Below are positions 8,121 to 17,512 of a stretch of 64,000 nt of DNA, piece after piece. Under the pieces are notes generated by a model, which was not told where the DNA came from, searched no databases, and was given only the letters and a program-made list of their open reading frames with translations. Location of the stretch: contig NZ_LFXJ01000010.1 in the NCBI RefSeq assembly GCF_001183605.1, positions 917,167 to 981,166 on the forward strand. The letters are read 5' to 3'. The stretch comes from Lysinibacillus xylanilyticus (lineage in GTDB: Bacteria > Bacillota > Bacilli > Bacillales_A > Planococcaceae). Made by a program: the position numbers and the translations under genes. Numbering within the stretch: position 1 is the first letter of the stretch; each line of letters opens with the position of its first letter.

Positions 8121-9191
8121 TTGCTTCGGTTAGTACGTTTAATATTGTTCATGACAGTCGTGGTAATGTTAATGCTTCCTCAAACCAGTTTTGCACGGGG
8201 TGGCAGTGGATATGCTGTTTTAGATGGTGATACGGGCCGTGTATTATTTGCATCAAATAGTGATGCACGGTTACCAATTGCTAGCTTAACAAAAATTTGG
8301 ACAGCACTCGTTGCTATTGAAAATAGCAATCTTCAAGATGAAGTAGTTATTTCACCGAGGGCTTCAACGGCAGAGGGCTCGTCAATTTACTTGCAGTCAG
8401 GTGAAAAAGTTACGGTAGAAACACTGTTATATGGTTTGATGCTTCGCTCAGGGAATGACGCAGCAACAGCTTTAGCAGAGCACGCCGGCGGATCAGTAGA
8501 AGGGTTTGTAAAGTTAATGAATGAGCGGGCTGTTGTTGCTGGTCTCACAAATACAGTATTTATGAACCCGTCTGGCTTGCACCATGATGAGCACTTGTCG
8601 TCAGCAAGGGATACTGCTGAAATGTTAAGGATTGCTCTCCAAAATAAAACTTTCAAGAAGATTGCATCCACAGTTCTTTATCGTGCCAATACTGAAAACG
8701 GGATGTTATGGGAAAATAAACACCGTCTATTACGAGAAGGGTCAGGGACTGCCATCGAAATAGGCGATGAGACACAACAACCTGTTAATGCATTAAAATC
8801 GGCAAAAGGTTCAGCATTTGCCGGAAAAACAGGCTTTACAAAGGTAGCTGGTCGGACCCTTGCAACCGCCTTCCAAAAGGACGGGCAAACCTGTATTGTC
8901 GTCACTTTGAATGAATCCGATGACTGGAATGTACATCGGGGTTTAGCCAACAAGGTTTGGCAAGAATACAGCCTTGAAACAGTGGTGAAAAAAGGTAAAT
9001 ATAAAGTCAATAAAAACCTTTCCATTCGTTTAGAGGAACCAATTCTTTTGCAATTAAATAAAGAAGAAAAAGAAAGTGTAAGGCAAGTGTTGCATGTTTC
9101 TAGAAAACGTAAGGAAGGTGTACTGTCCATCTTTCTCGGTGAAGAGCGTATTTATGCAGTGCCAGTAAAAGTTGAATCAGTGGATCGTTAA
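8121..9191 (+). CDS. dacB: D-alanyl-D-alanine carboxypeptidase, DacB-type (peptidase S11)
   Basis: A penicillin-binding protein that trims D-Ala from peptidoglycan stem peptides. It has 356 residues, with a signal peptide over 1-25 ending TSFA, and the three active-site motifs S55-L-T-K58, S110-G-N112 and K236-T-G238. After scpB, B. subtilis has ypuI and then dacB (sporulation PBP5*, cortex crosslinking), so position supports DacB, though sequence alone does not exclude DacF. The start is TTG 8121 behind AAGGAG. The B. subtilis partners ypuI, spmA and spmB are absent on both sides. Confidence 0.85.
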   Translation: MLRLVRLILFMTVVVMLMLPQTSFARGGSGYAVLDGDTGRVLFASNSDARLPIASLTKIWTALVAIENSNLQDEVVISPRASTAEGSSIYLQSGEKVTVETLLYGLMLRSGNDAATALAEHAGGSVEGFVKLMNERAVVAGLTNTVFMNPSGLHHDEHLSSARDTAEMLRIALQNKTFKKIASTVLYRANTENGMLWENKHRLLREGSGTAIEIGDETQQPVNALKSAKGSAFAGKTGFTKVAGRTLATAFQKDGQTCIVVTLNESDDWNVHRGLANKVWQEYSLETVVKKGKYKVNKNLSIRLEEPILLQLNKEEKESVRQVLHVSRKRKEGVLSIFLGEERIYAVPVKVESVDR

Positions 9192-9213
9192 AAGCGATTC
9201 TCTGATTTTTTTT
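9175..9213 (+). terminator. Terminator after dacB
   Basis: ATCAG (9176-9180) and GATCG pair with CGAT and CTGAT (9202-9206), followed by an eight-T run. The stem overlaps the dacB stop codon. Confidence 0.75.
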
Positions 9214-9333
9214 GTTTATCACTTAAGTGAGAGGATTTTAATAAAATTGGATCATCATCAAAAGTTAGGGATGACATTTGTTAAAAAGTATGCAATTTAA
9301 TTTTAGAGTGAAGGCTGGGCGACAAAATAAAGT

Positions 9334-9372
9334 AAAAAGATTCACACACAGTTTTTGTGTGTGAATCTTTTT
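9334..9372. terminator. Strong symmetrical hairpin, terminator-like
   Basis: A 17 bp perfect stem (9334-9350 with 9356-9372) with a 5 nt loop, A-rich on the left and T-rich on the right, so it could terminate transcription from either side. No gene ends immediately next to it. Confidence 0.6.
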
Positions 9373-9392
9373 TTGCTCGATGAAAGGTGGAT

Positions 9393-9500
9393 GTCGATAA
9401 AATTTAGAAGTTGGTCGATAAAATATGAAAGCTGGTCGATAAAACTCAAAAGTTGGTCGATAAAACGTAAAAGTGATCCGATAAAATTCAAAAGTTGGAA
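9393..9500. repeat. 21 bp tandem array (5 units)
   Basis: Five units of GTCGATAAAATTTAGAAGTTG type, with variable centres and a conserved GTCGATAAAA start. The period is again 21 bp, as in the array at 1-655. It directly abuts a dispersed element. The open frame across it is probably not a gene, because it continues into that element. Confidence 0.85.
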
Positions 9501-9668
9501 GACATCCTGTTGTTGCTGCCGCTACGTTGCACTATGCTTTCGCACATTCAAAACACGTTGCTGCCGCTTCGCTTTCGTGCAAAAAACATCTGCCGCCACA
9601 AGCGACTCACCCGACGCCCTCAGGAAAGCCCCCAGCCCGAGCGGAAACCAACCCCGCGTTACGGTGAA
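9500..9668. repeat. Dispersed intergenic element, partial copy
   Basis: It holds the shared GTTGCTGCCGCTTCGCTTTCG segments, GACGCCCTCAGGAAAGC and a right end with GGAAACCAAC followed by CCCGCGTTACGGTG. The covarying hairpin module is missing. The whole 9192-9887 gap between dacB and rluB contains only this, the 21 bp array, two hairpins and the rluB promoter region. Confidence 0.75.
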
Positions 9669-9887
9669 AGCCTCTAAAAATCAAGTGTAAATTATCCAGA
9701 AACTAGTCGATGAAAATTATTTCAAATAATTTAATTACTTATGCATAATTAGTTTTTCTTTAATAATGTATAAAAGTATGACATAATTTTCACAGATTAG
9801 CGGGAAAAATAACCTTATTCCTAATGTGTGAATGAGGTTTAAAGTTTGGTGTCAAAACCAACGTGAATGAAAACTAGAGGTGAAAGA

Positions 9888-10619
9888 ATGGAAAGATTAC
9901 AAAAGGTCATTGCGTATGCCGGAGTGGCGTCTAGGCGTAAGGCAGAACAAATGATTTTAGAAGGTAAAGTTAAAGTGAACGGAGTCGTAGTTCGTGAGTT
10001 AGGTACAAAGGTTTCCAACTCAGATACGATAGAAGTAGAAGGCGTGAAGCTTGAGAAAGAGGATAAGGTTTATTATTTACTATATAAACCACGTGGAACG
10101 ATTTCGGCTGTAACAGACGACAAAGGACGCAAAACTGTCACAGATTTATTTAAGCATATTCCACAACGAATTTTCCCAGTTGGCCGTCTCGACTATGATA
10201 CATCTGGCTTATTGCTATTGACAAATGATGGCGAATTTTCTTATATGCTGACGCATCCGAAGTTTAAAATCGACAAAACATATATTGCTCGTGTTAAAGG
10301 TATTCCAACGATTGAAGGTTTAAAAAAGCTTCAACGAGGAATTAAGTTAGAAGATGGCAAAACAGCTCCTGCAATGGTTAGTATGACTTCATTTGATGAG
10401 AAGGCAGGTAAAGCAATCTGTGAAATTACGATCCACGAAGGTCGAAATCGTCAAGTGCGTCGCATGTTCGAGGCGATCGGTACTCCAGTTGTTAAACTAA
10501 AACGTGAACGCTTTGCCTTTTTAGATTTATTCGGACTAGCTCCAGGGGAATACCGTGAATTAACAAAACATGAAGTGAAGCAATTGCGAGTGTTAGCGGA
10601 GACAGGAAAAATCGGATAA
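9888..10619 (+). CDS. rluB: 23S rRNA pseudouridine synthase RluB
   Basis: A TruA/RsuA-class pseudouridine synthase that modifies helix 80-90 region uridines of 23S rRNA. It has 243 residues. An S4 RNA-binding domain covers 1-60 (ERLQKVIAYAGVASRRKAE), and the catalytic domain has the motif GRLDYDTSGLLLLTNDG near 100-117 with the catalytic aspartate in LDYDT. I choose ATG 9888 after AGAGGTGA; the in-frame ATG at 9867 lacks a ribosome site and B. subtilis RluB begins MERLQKVIA. It precedes resA as in B. subtilis. Confidence 0.94.
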   Translation: MERLQKVIAYAGVASRRKAEQMILEGKVKVNGVVVRELGTKVSNSDTIEVEGVKLEKEDKVYYLLYKPRGTISAVTDDKGRKTVTDLFKHIPQRIFPVGRLDYDTSGLLLLTNDGEFSYMLTHPKFKIDKTYIARVKGIPTIEGLKKLQRGIKLEDGKTAPAMVSMTSFDEKAGKAICEITIHEGRNRQVRRMFEAIGTPVVKLKRERFAFLDLFGLAPGEYRELTKHEVKQLRVLAETGKIG

Positions 10620-10636
10620 ATGAGTAATTACTAAGA

Positions 10637-10680
10637 GAAAGTGAAATACTACTATGTGCAATAGTAATGTTTTCACTTTC
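10637..10680 (+). terminator. Hairpin after rluB
   Basis: GAAAGTGAAA (10637-10646) pairs with TTTCACTTTC (10671-10680), with an inner ACTAT/ATAGT helix. The T-tract is poor, so it may be a weak terminator or only a processing hairpin. Confidence 0.5.
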
Positions 10681-10742
10681 TTATTAGTGAAATCGTTCAT
10701 AAATCATTCATAATTATTAGCTAAGTGTTTGTGTTTCATTTT

Positions 10743-10750
10743 GCTATAAT
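10743..10750 (+). promoter_or_regulatory. Extended -10 promoter candidate for resA
   Basis: TTTGCTATAAT contains a perfect TATAAT (10745-10750) with the TGn extension and no good -35. It lies 220 bp before resA in the 354 bp rluB-resA gap. Nothing else in this gap is recognisable except AT-rich sequence and a second weak TTGACG/TGTAAA pair near 10820-10850. Confidence 0.4.
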
Positions 10751-10973
10751 AGGTGAGAATAGCTTACCTAAATTTGTTGCATCCTGATGAAATCGTTTCC
10801 ACGATTTGTAAGGTTGTGTTTGACGCACAAGTGAATGACAAATGTAAAATTTGACAAACATGTAAATGTCGTAAAAAAAGAAACAGTAAAATCTATACAT
10901 ATGAATGTTTGTATGAAAAGCTTAGCGTCAGTGGGAGTTACTCTAAGCCGTAATTGATAGGGGGTTTATTAAC

Positions 10974-11507
10974 TTGGAGAAAAAGAAAAAACGTCTCGTC
11001 ATTCGTACCATTATTTTAGCAGTCTTAGTATTAGCAATTGGTTACACGGTATACGGAACAGCGACAAAGGATAAGGTAGAGTTATTAGCAGTAGGCTCTC
11101 AAGCACCAGACTTCACGTTAGTAGATTTAAACGGCGAGAAACATAAGTTATCTGATTATAAAGGGCAGGGAGTGTTTTTGAACTTCTGGGGAACTTGGTG
11201 TAAGCCGTGTGAAAAGGAAATGCCTGCAATGGACCGTCAGTATAAAGTTTACAAAGATCAGGGAGTACAAACGTTGGCGGTTAATATTGCACAAACAGAT
11301 TTTGAAGTACAGAATTTTGTCGATAGACACGAATTAACGTTCCCGGTAGTTATTGACAAAACGAAAAGCGTAATGACTGCTTACAATGTAGGTAATTTAC
11401 CTGCAACTCTCCTTATTGACCCAGATGGTAAAGTAGCCAAAATTATTACTGGTGAATTGACGGAGGAAAAAATTGCTTCGTACATGGAATTAGTGAAACC
11501 GAAATAA
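10974..11507 (+). CDS. resA: Thiol-disulfide oxidoreductase ResA
   Basis: A membrane-anchored thioredoxin-like protein that reduces apocytochrome c thiols outside the membrane before heme attachment. It has 177 residues: one N-terminal membrane helix (8-27), then a thioredoxin fold with W75-C76-K-P-C79. The ResA glutamate near the active site corresponds to E82. The start is TTG 10974 behind AGGGGG, and the basic MEKKKKR end matches B. subtilis. It is first in resABC; resB follows 13 bp after the stop. Confidence 0.95.
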   Translation: MEKKKKRLVIRTIILAVLVLAIGYTVYGTATKDKVELLAVGSQAPDFTLVDLNGEKHKLSDYKGQGVFLNFWGTWCKPCEKEMPAMDRQYKVYKDQGVQTLAVNIAQTDFEVQNFVDRHELTFPVVIDKTKSVMTAYNVGNLPATLLIDPDGKVAKIITGELTEEKIASYMELVKPK

Positions 11508-11520
11508 GGAGTAAATGACT

Positions 11521-13185
11521 ATGGAAAACATCATTTGTGCTTGTGGTCATAGTAACCCATATGGCACGAAGCTTTGTGAGAAATGTGGTCGTCCTTTAAC
11601 TGAGGAAGGTAAACAAACAAAAGTTGTTGATATGCGTTACGATGGTACGGCGATTCGATCAAAAACGTATAATAAAACAATCATCGATAAAATTTGGAAT
11701 TTCTTCTCGAATGTAAAAGTGGGTATTGCCCTAATTATTATCACGTTGGTCTCAGCGTCAATCGGAACAATATTACCGCAAGAGATGTATGTTAATGCCC
11801 CGGAACCTAGTAAAGCGGAGTATTATGAGAAAGTGTATGGCTTCTTTGGCAAACTCTATAACAGTTTAGGACTTTCTAATTTGTATAGCACTTGGTGGTT
11901 CCAAATTTTAGTGGGTATGCTTGCGATATCCATTATTGTTGCGAGTTTAGACCGTGGGTTACCATTGCATAAGTCTCTAAAAAATCAACGCGTTAAACGT
12001 CATGAAAGTTTCATGAAGCGTCAACGTATCATTGGGGAAGGACAAGTGTCAAACCCTGATGAAACGTTAGATAAAGTTGAGCAAAAAATGACTGAATTAA
12101 AATATCACGTTCGTCGTGATGGAAGTGCGCTGTTAGCAGAGCGCGGTCGTTTTGCTCGGTACGGCCCATACATAAACCATGTCGGTCTCATTATCTTTTT
12201 AGCAGGTGTTATGTTGCGCTTAGTACCTGGTTTTTATGTGGATGAGACGATTTGGATCCGCGAAGGTGAGACACGAGCTATACCGGGGATGGATGGCTAT
12301 TTTATTAAAAATAATAAATTCATTTTGGAAACCCATGGCGATCAGCCTCAGGACGAGCAAACAAACCAAGGTGTAAATGCTAAGGCGAAAAACTATCAAA
12401 CAGACGTCACACTATACAAACAACCTGAAGGAGCTATTCCTGGGGATATAGACAATCTTGAAAAATTGAGAGATTACTCTATTCGTGTCAATCACCCGTT
12501 AAAAGAAAGCGGTTTTGCGCTTTATCAAATGAATTATCGTCTTAATGAATTGAGACAGATGAATTTTGACTTAGTAAATAAAGCAACAGAAGATGATTCA
12601 CTTGGTCAAATTGAAATTGATTTAACGAATCCTAAAAAAGAATATGATTTAGGAAATGGTTCTTCAGTACAGATTCTTGTTTATACACCGGATTTTTCTG
12701 GTTTTGAAAATGGTGAACCACAGACAAAAACATCAATACCGAATAATCCAGCATTTTTATTTAGAATGATAACACCAGAAACTCCAAAAGGTGAAGTAAG
12801 CTTTGTAGAAATCAGGAAGCCACCACTTGAACCACTTGGTGAAAACAAATATAGAATGAAATTCGCAGGAGCAGAGATGCGTAATTCATCAAACTTTACA
12901 ATTCGTAAGGATAGTACGATACCGATTTTATTTGTCGGCGGTATTATTTTCATGATTGGTGTAGTAATTGGCTCATATTGGAACCACCGACGTTTATGGT
13001 TACAGGCGGAACCGGATGGTCGAGTGTTGATGGCTGCCCATGTGAATAAAAATATGTTCAGTATGAAAAAAGATTTAGATACAGTCACAACATTTGCTGG
13101 TCTACCACCATATGAAGATCAGTTAGATAAGTCAGAGGATGTCAAGAAATCCACAAAGAAAAAGGAAGGTGACAACACCTTATGA
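11521..13185 (+). CDS. resB: Cytochrome c biogenesis protein ResB
   Basis: The larger half of the System II cytochrome c synthase, delivering heme with ResC. It has 554 residues from ATG 11521, chosen because AAGGAG (11506-11511) is 9 bp upstream and only 3 bp from the alternative at 11515. An N-terminal zinc ribbon ([17 protein letters not shown]) precedes membrane helices near 64-85, 125-145 and 210-230, a large outer domain, and a last helix near 464-485. The gene overlaps resC by 4 bp (ATGA). Confidence 0.95.
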   Translation: MENIICACGHSNPYGTKLCEKCGRPLTEEGKQTKVVDMRYDGTAIRSKTYNKTIIDKIWNFFSNVKVGIALIIITLVSASIGTILPQEMYVNAPEPSKAEYYEKVYGFFGKLYNSLGLSNLYSTWWFQILVGMLAISIIVASLDRGLPLHKSLKNQRVKRHESFMKRQRIIGEGQVSNPDETLDKVEQKMTELKYHVRRDGSALLAERGRFARYGPYINHVGLIIFLAGVMLRLVPGFYVDETIWIREGETRAIPGMDGYFIKNNKFILETHGDQPQDEQTNQGVNAKAKNYQTDVTLYKQPEGAIPGDIDNLEKLRDYSIRVNHPLKESGFALYQMNYRLNELRQMNFDLVNKATEDDSLGQIEIDLTNPKKEYDLGNGSSVQILVYTPDFSGFENGEPQTKTSIPNNPAFLFRMITPETPKGEVSFVEIRKPPLEPLGENKYRMKFAGAEMRNSSNFTIRKDSTIPILFVGGIIFMIGVVIGSYWNHRRLWLQAEPDGRVLMAAHVNKNMFSMKKDLDTVTTFAGLPPYEDQLDKSEDVKKSTKKKEGDNTL

Positions 13186-14369
13186 GTTTGATTGACATAA
13201 GTGGAAACCTATTATTTGTAGCATTCATAGCCTACCTAGTTGCAACATTATTATTTGGTGGTTCGATAAAACAATCGAATGCAACAGGCAAAAATACCGA
13301 AAAATGGGGTAAGGTGGCAATTGGTGTAACAATTATAGGTTTACTTTCACAGCTTGGTTATTTTGTCACTCGTTGGATTTATTCAGGGCATGCACCTGTT
13401 AGTAATATGTTTGAATTTACGACTGCGTTCGGAATGTTCATTGTTGGAGCATTCATATTGATTTATTTTATTTATCGCGTGCCAGCTCTAGGCTTAGTAG
13501 CATTGCCTGTGGCGATATTAATAATTGCCTATGCGTCGATGTTCCCGAAAGAGGTAAGTCCTTTAGTGCCGTCTTTACAAAGTTACTGGTTAACGATTCA
13601 TGTTATTACAGCTGCTTTAGGCCAATCAATTTTAGCAATTAGTGCGGTAGCAGGACTAATTTATTTATTAAAAGTAGTTGATTTAAAGAAGCCTTCTAAA
13701 CAACGTTTCTGGTTAGAAGCGGTAATGTTCTTCCTTGTGGTAGTCGTTGGTTTCGTAGTTGCTACATCAATCTTTAATATGATGGGTTACGATTCAACAT
13801 ATACTTATGTTGATAAAGAGGGTAATGAACGTCAAATTGAATACAAAATGCCGCCACTATTTGGTATGAATGAATATAAGGCAGTGGAAGAACATGGCAT
13901 GTCTCCGTTAGTAGAAATGCCTGGGCTTATTAATGCGAAGAAATTAACAACAGTTGTTTGGTCATTATTAGTAGGATCAATTTTATACTTATTAATTCGA
14001 TTAATTGCACGACGTCGAATTAGTGCGATTTTCCAACCTTTTGTCAAACGAGTGAATTTACAATTAGTCGATGAAATCGGTTATCGCTCAGTGTTAATTG
14101 GATTCCCAGTATTTACGTTAGGGGCTTTAATCTTTGCAATGATTTGGGCACAACTTGCGTGGAGTCGTTTCTGGGGATGGGATCCGAAGGAAGTGTGGGC
14201 ACTTATTACGTGGTTATTCTATGCAGCATTCCTACACTTACGTTTATCAAAAGGCTGGGAAGGTGAAAAATCTGCATGGTTAGCATTAATTGGTTTTGGG
14301 ATTATCTTATTCAACCTAATTGCTGTTAACTTGATTCTTGCAGGTTTACATTCATACGCTTCAGCTTAA
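13182..14369 (+). CDS. resC: Cytochrome c biogenesis protein ResC (CcsA type)
   Basis: The heme-handling half of the System II cytochrome c synthase. It has 395 residues with about eight membrane helices and the tryptophan-rich heme motif [14 protein letters not shown] near residue 330. Histidines flank it, as the family needs (for example in [10 protein letters not shown] and in LHSYASA). It overlaps resB by 4 bp and is followed by a terminator and then the resDE pair. Confidence 0.95.
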   Translation: MSLIDISGNLLFVAFIAYLVATLLFGGSIKQSNATGKNTEKWGKVAIGVTIIGLLSQLGYFVTRWIYSGHAPVSNMFEFTTAFGMFIVGAFILIYFIYRVPALGLVALPVAILIIAYASMFPKEVSPLVPSLQSYWLTIHVITAALGQSILAISAVAGLIYLLKVVDLKKPSKQRFWLEAVMFFLVVVVGFVVATSIFNMMGYDSTYTYVDKEGNERQIEYKMPPLFGMNEYKAVEEHGMSPLVEMPGLINAKKLTTVVWSLLVGSILYLLIRLIARRRISAIFQPFVKRVNLQLVDEIGYRSVLIGFPVFTLGALIFAMIWAQLAWSRFWGWDPKEVWALITWLFYAAFLHLRLSKGWEGEKSAWLALIGFGIILFNLIAVNLILAGLHSYASA

Positions 14370-14443
14370 ACTAATTTGATAAAATAAAAACAGATTAATT
14401 TGAGCATATATGAGATTTTTACGTCGCTAGTATTAGAAAGAAG

Positions 14444-14482
14444 AGCCTTCTTGCTGTGGCAAGGGGGCTTTCTTTTCTTTTC
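14444..14482 (+). terminator. Terminator after resC
   Basis: AGCCTTCTTGC (14444-14454) pairs with GCAAGGGGGCT (14459-14469) with two G-T pairs and a TGTG loop, then a T-rich tail. It separates resABC from resDE. Confidence 0.8.
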
Positions 14483-14506
14483 AATATGTGCAGTACCATG
14501 TACAAT
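14478..14506 (+). promoter_or_regulatory. Sigma A promoter candidate for resDE
   Basis: TTTTCA (14478-14483), 17 bp spacer, TACAAT (14501-14506). It begins in the tail of the resC terminator and lies 33 bp before the resD start. Confidence 0.5.
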
Positions 14507-14538
14507 AGAAGGTAGAGAAAGATTAGAAGAGAGGGATC

Positions 14539-15261
14539 GTGAAAGTGTCAGAAAATATTTCAGTATTAGTAGTAGATGACGAGGATCGTATTCGACGCTT
14601 ATTAAAAATGTATTTAGAGCGAGAAGGGTACCTTGTTGACGAGGCAGAAAATGGTGAACAAGCGATCGAAAAATCTTTAGAAAAAGAGTATCACTGTATT
14701 TTATTAGATATTATGATGCCTGAAAAAGACGGGCTTGAAGTTTGTGCGGAAATCCGTGAACGAGCAGCAACACCAATTATTTTATTAACTGCAAAAGGCG
14801 AGGAAGCGAATCGTGTACAAGGCTTTGAGCTAGGAGCAGATGATTATATTGTAAAACCGTTTAGTCCTCGTGAGGTTGTGTTACGTGTGAAGGCTATATT
14901 ACGTCGTTCACAAGCATTCTCACCTTCGACAAATGCTTCTTCTTCAAAAGATTTAGTTGTGTTCCAACATTTAATGATTGATCATGATGCGCACCGTGTA
15001 ACAGCAGAGGGTATTGAAGTAAATTTAACGCCTAAAGAGTATGAATTACTTTATTTCCTAGCTAAATCACCAGACAAAGTATTTGACCGTGAACAATTAC
15101 TAAAAGAAGTTTGGCATTATGATTTCTTTGGCGACTTACGTACAGTTGACACACATGTAAAACGTTTACGTGAAAAGCTCAACCGTGTATCAGAAAACGC
15201 TGCAAAAATGATTGTTACTGTATGGGGCGTTGGTTACAAATTTGAGGTTGTTAATGAATAG
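14539..15261 (+). CDS. resD: Response regulator ResD
   Basis: An OmpR-type response regulator for aerobic and anaerobic respiration. It has 240 residues, equal to B. subtilis ResD. The receiver domain 1-120 has the acidic pocket D13-D14, phosphoacceptor D57 in LLDIMMP and the conserved lysine in YIVKPFSP; the winged-helix DNA-binding domain is about 140-238 (DLRTVDTHVKRLREKL). It starts at GTG 14539 behind an AGAGAGGG site. Its end overlaps resE by 8 bp. It probably acts on resABC and other respiratory genes, as in B. subtilis. Confidence 0.95.
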   Translation: MKVSENISVLVVDDEDRIRRLLKMYLEREGYLVDEAENGEQAIEKSLEKEYHCILLDIMMPEKDGLEVCAEIRERAATPIILLTAKGEEANRVQGFELGADDYIVKPFSPREVVLRVKAILRRSQAFSPSTNASSSKDLVVFQHLMIDHDAHRVTAEGIEVNLTPKEYELLYFLAKSPDKVFDREQLLKEVWHYDFFGDLRTVDTHVKRLREKLNRVSENAAKMIVTVWGVGYKFEVVNE

Positions 15262-17029
15262 AATATGGAATAGTGTTGTCGGGAAGCTATGGGTAACCAT
15301 ATTGCTTCTCGTTTCATTTGTATTGTTTGTTTTCACGGTTCTAATGCTTGAGTTTCTTCAAAATTACCATATGCAACAAGCAGAAAGCTCCTTGCGTCAA
15401 ACTGCAGCAACAGTTGCAAGTATAGTAGATGATAATGAAACTGCAGAGTCGACTTCGGAATTATTAAAAGATATTTTACCTGAAAGTACTAATGCACTTA
15501 TTGCTATTAACCATGACAGAGTTTCTTTCGCTATGCAGGAAGGTGTAAATAAAAAAGAAATCCAGGATATGATTTTAGCCAATAAATCGTTCCAAGAAGT
15601 TTTTCAATCAGATAAACCGATTATTAAGGAAATGATGATGCCGTCTTCCACAGACAAAGAAAAGTTGGAATCGTATGTTGTGCTTGGTTTCCCACTAAAT
15701 GTGGAAAATGCTGTACACGGGGCTGTCTTTATTTATCAAAGCCCGGATGCGCTGCATAAAACATCGAAAGAGACGACGAAAGTTGTCTTTTTATCTGCGT
15801 TCATTGCCTTTGTGCTGACGACATTTTTTGCGTTTTTCCTTTCATCACGAATTACGTCACCATTACGTAAAATGCGTGAGCTGGCGTTTGAAATTTCTAA
15901 AGGGAATTTTGAAGCGAAGATGCCGACTACACAAAATGATGAGATTGGCCAGCTTGCAGTTGCCTTCAATCAAATGGGCCGTCAATTGAAACACAATCTA
16001 GAAGTGATCAATCAAGAAAATGAACAGCTTTCAAATATATTAACTTCGATGACAGATGCAGTTATTACATTTAATCGTGATCGTACAATATTATTAAGTA
16101 ATCCGCCAGCGGACCGTTTAATGCAAAAGTGGTTTGTCAACAAGGGATCACAAAGTGCGAAGCCAATTCCGCCAGAGCTTTATCATATGCTCGATCATGT
16201 ACTGATGTTTGAGGATAAGCTTGAAGAAGAAATTGAGATGGATGGAAGTTACTATACGTTTACGATTAGCCCTCTTTATAGTGAAGAGTCGATACGTGGA
16301 GCGGTTGCGGTTATTCGTGATATGACTGAGCAGCATCGTTTAGAAAAACTGCGTTCAGACTTTATTGCCAATGTTTCTCATGAGCTACGGACGCCGATTT
16401 CGATGCTCCAAGGTTATTCAGAGGCTCTAATGGATGATGATTTTATTCAGGATCAAGAAGAACGTAATGAGATTACAAAAATTATTTATGATGAATCGAA
16501 ACGTATGGGACGCCTCGTAACAGATTTATTAGACCTTGCGCGTATGGAGTCGGGGCATATGACGCTTTACAAGGATGAGCTCCCAATTAATTCAACATTT
16601 GAACGTATTACTCAAAAATTTGCACAGGTTGCAAAAGAGAAACATGTTCGTCTAATATTTGACAGTGAATTTAATGATGAAGCTACGATTAGTATAGATG
16701 AGGATCGAATTGAACAAGTATTAACGAATTTAGTTGATAATGCTCTCCGTCATACTGATGAAGGGTCAGTAACAGTGAAGGTTGAGCAGGAGCCAACCTT
16801 TGCCAAGATATCTGTCCAGGATACAGGGCATGGTATCCCACAAGAGGACTTACCATTTGTCTTTGAACGTTTCTATAAAGCAGATAAAGCACGTACGCGT
16901 TCTAAAGGCGGAACTGGCCTAGGTTTAGCTATTGCTAGAAATATTGTCAAGGCACATTCAGGCAATATTATGGTAGATAGTGTGCTGAAAGAGGGGACTA
17001 CCTTCACATTTTATTTACCTTTTGATTAA
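15254..17029 (+). CDS. resE: Sensor histidine kinase ResE
   Basis: The membrane kinase partner of ResD. From ATG 15254 it has 591 residues (589 in B. subtilis); the longer open frame from 15212 lies inside resD. Membrane helices are at about 11-32 and 178-198, enclosing an extracytoplasmic domain, then HAMP (about 198-250), PAS (about 260-355), the phosphoacceptor H376 in NVSHELRTP, and the ATPase domain with an N-box near 485-500 (QVLTNLVDNALRH), DTGHGIP and GGTGLGLAI motifs. A dispersed element follows before sigX. Confidence 0.95.
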   Translation: MNRIWNSVVGKLWVTILLLVSFVLFVFTVLMLEFLQNYHMQQAESSLRQTAATVASIVDDNETAESTSELLKDILPESTNALIAINHDRVSFAMQEGVNKKEIQDMILANKSFQEVFQSDKPIIKEMMMPSSTDKEKLESYVVLGFPLNVENAVHGAVFIYQSPDALHKTSKETTKVVFLSAFIAFVLTTFFAFFLSSRITSPLRKMRELAFEISKGNFEAKMPTTQNDEIGQLAVAFNQMGRQLKHNLEVINQENEQLSNILTSMTDAVITFNRDRTILLSNPPADRLMQKWFVNKGSQSAKPIPPELYHMLDHVLMFEDKLEEEIEMDGSYYTFTISPLYSEESIRGAVAVIRDMTEQHRLEKLRSDFIANVSHELRTPISMLQGYSEALMDDDFIQDQEERNEITKIIYDESKRMGRLVTDLLDLARMESGHMTLYKDELPINSTFERITQKFAQVAKEKHVRLIFDSEFNDEATISIDEDRIEQVLTNLVDNALRHTDEGSVTVKVEQEPTFAKISVQDTGHGIPQEDLPFVFERFYKADKARTRSKGGTGLGLAIARNIVKAHSGNIMVDSVLKEGTTFTFYLPFD

Positions 17030-17037
17030 TACTATTA

Positions 17038-17440
17038 ACTTCTTTCGGCAATGTGTCTTTTGTAACGTAAGTGAAACGACAGTTACGGAAGTCTCCCACC
17101 TCTGTAGATGGTGAGATGAATGCGGGTTTCAGTTACTATTCGACGGGTGTCCAAACATCTACTGAAATAGAGGAACTCAGTCTAAGAGCGCCACGTCCTG
17201 TGGTAACGACTGAGTGACCAACTTCGTGCTGCTGACGCTACGTTAGCACTACGCTTTCGCGCAAAAAACATCTGTTGGCCTAAAGCCTCCGGCGGATGTC
17301 ACGGAAATCGGAAAGGAATGCTTAAAGGATGTTAGCCTAAAACCATCGTATCCTTGCGATAACGGCTAACTGACCTGCATCCAGCAGGCCTAAGCACAAA
17401 GCCGATTCCGGACGCAATTATGCCAAGGCATAATTGATAG
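17038..17440 (+). repeat. Dispersed intergenic element, longest copy, with two covarying hairpin modules
   Basis: This 400 bp copy fills most of the resE-sigX gap. Module 1: helix 17175-17182 with 17208-17215, inner helix CCAC/GTGG (17191-17194 with 17200-17203) and loop GTCCT. Module 2: GTTAGCC 17331-17337 with GGCTAAC 17364-17370, inner ATCG 17345-17348 with CGAT 17357-17360. Both modules are followed by TGACC. Between them is a GCTGCTGACGCTACG...CTTTCGCGCAAAAAACATCTG stretch. The end is the hairpin AATTATGCCAAGGCATAATT at 17416-17435. No protein is encoded. Confidence 0.85.
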
Positions 17441-17456
17441 AGTGGTATTAATTGGA

Positions 17457-17483
17457 TGTAACTTCTGTAAACATTTAGACGAC
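17457..17483 (+). promoter_or_regulatory. ECF (sigma X type) promoter of sigX
   Basis: TGTAAC (17457-17462), a 17 bp spacer and CGAC (17480-17483) match the -35/-10 pattern of Bacillus ECF sigma factors such as sigma X. It lies 30 bp before the sigX start and indicates autoregulation. Confidence 0.7.
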
Positions 17484-17512
17484 AAATATAAATAGAACGG
17501 GGGTGGAGTGCT

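Noticed and set aside
9355..9690. 111-codon open frame
   Set aside because: It runs from a terminator-like hairpin through a 21 bp array into a dispersed element, so it is not a gene.
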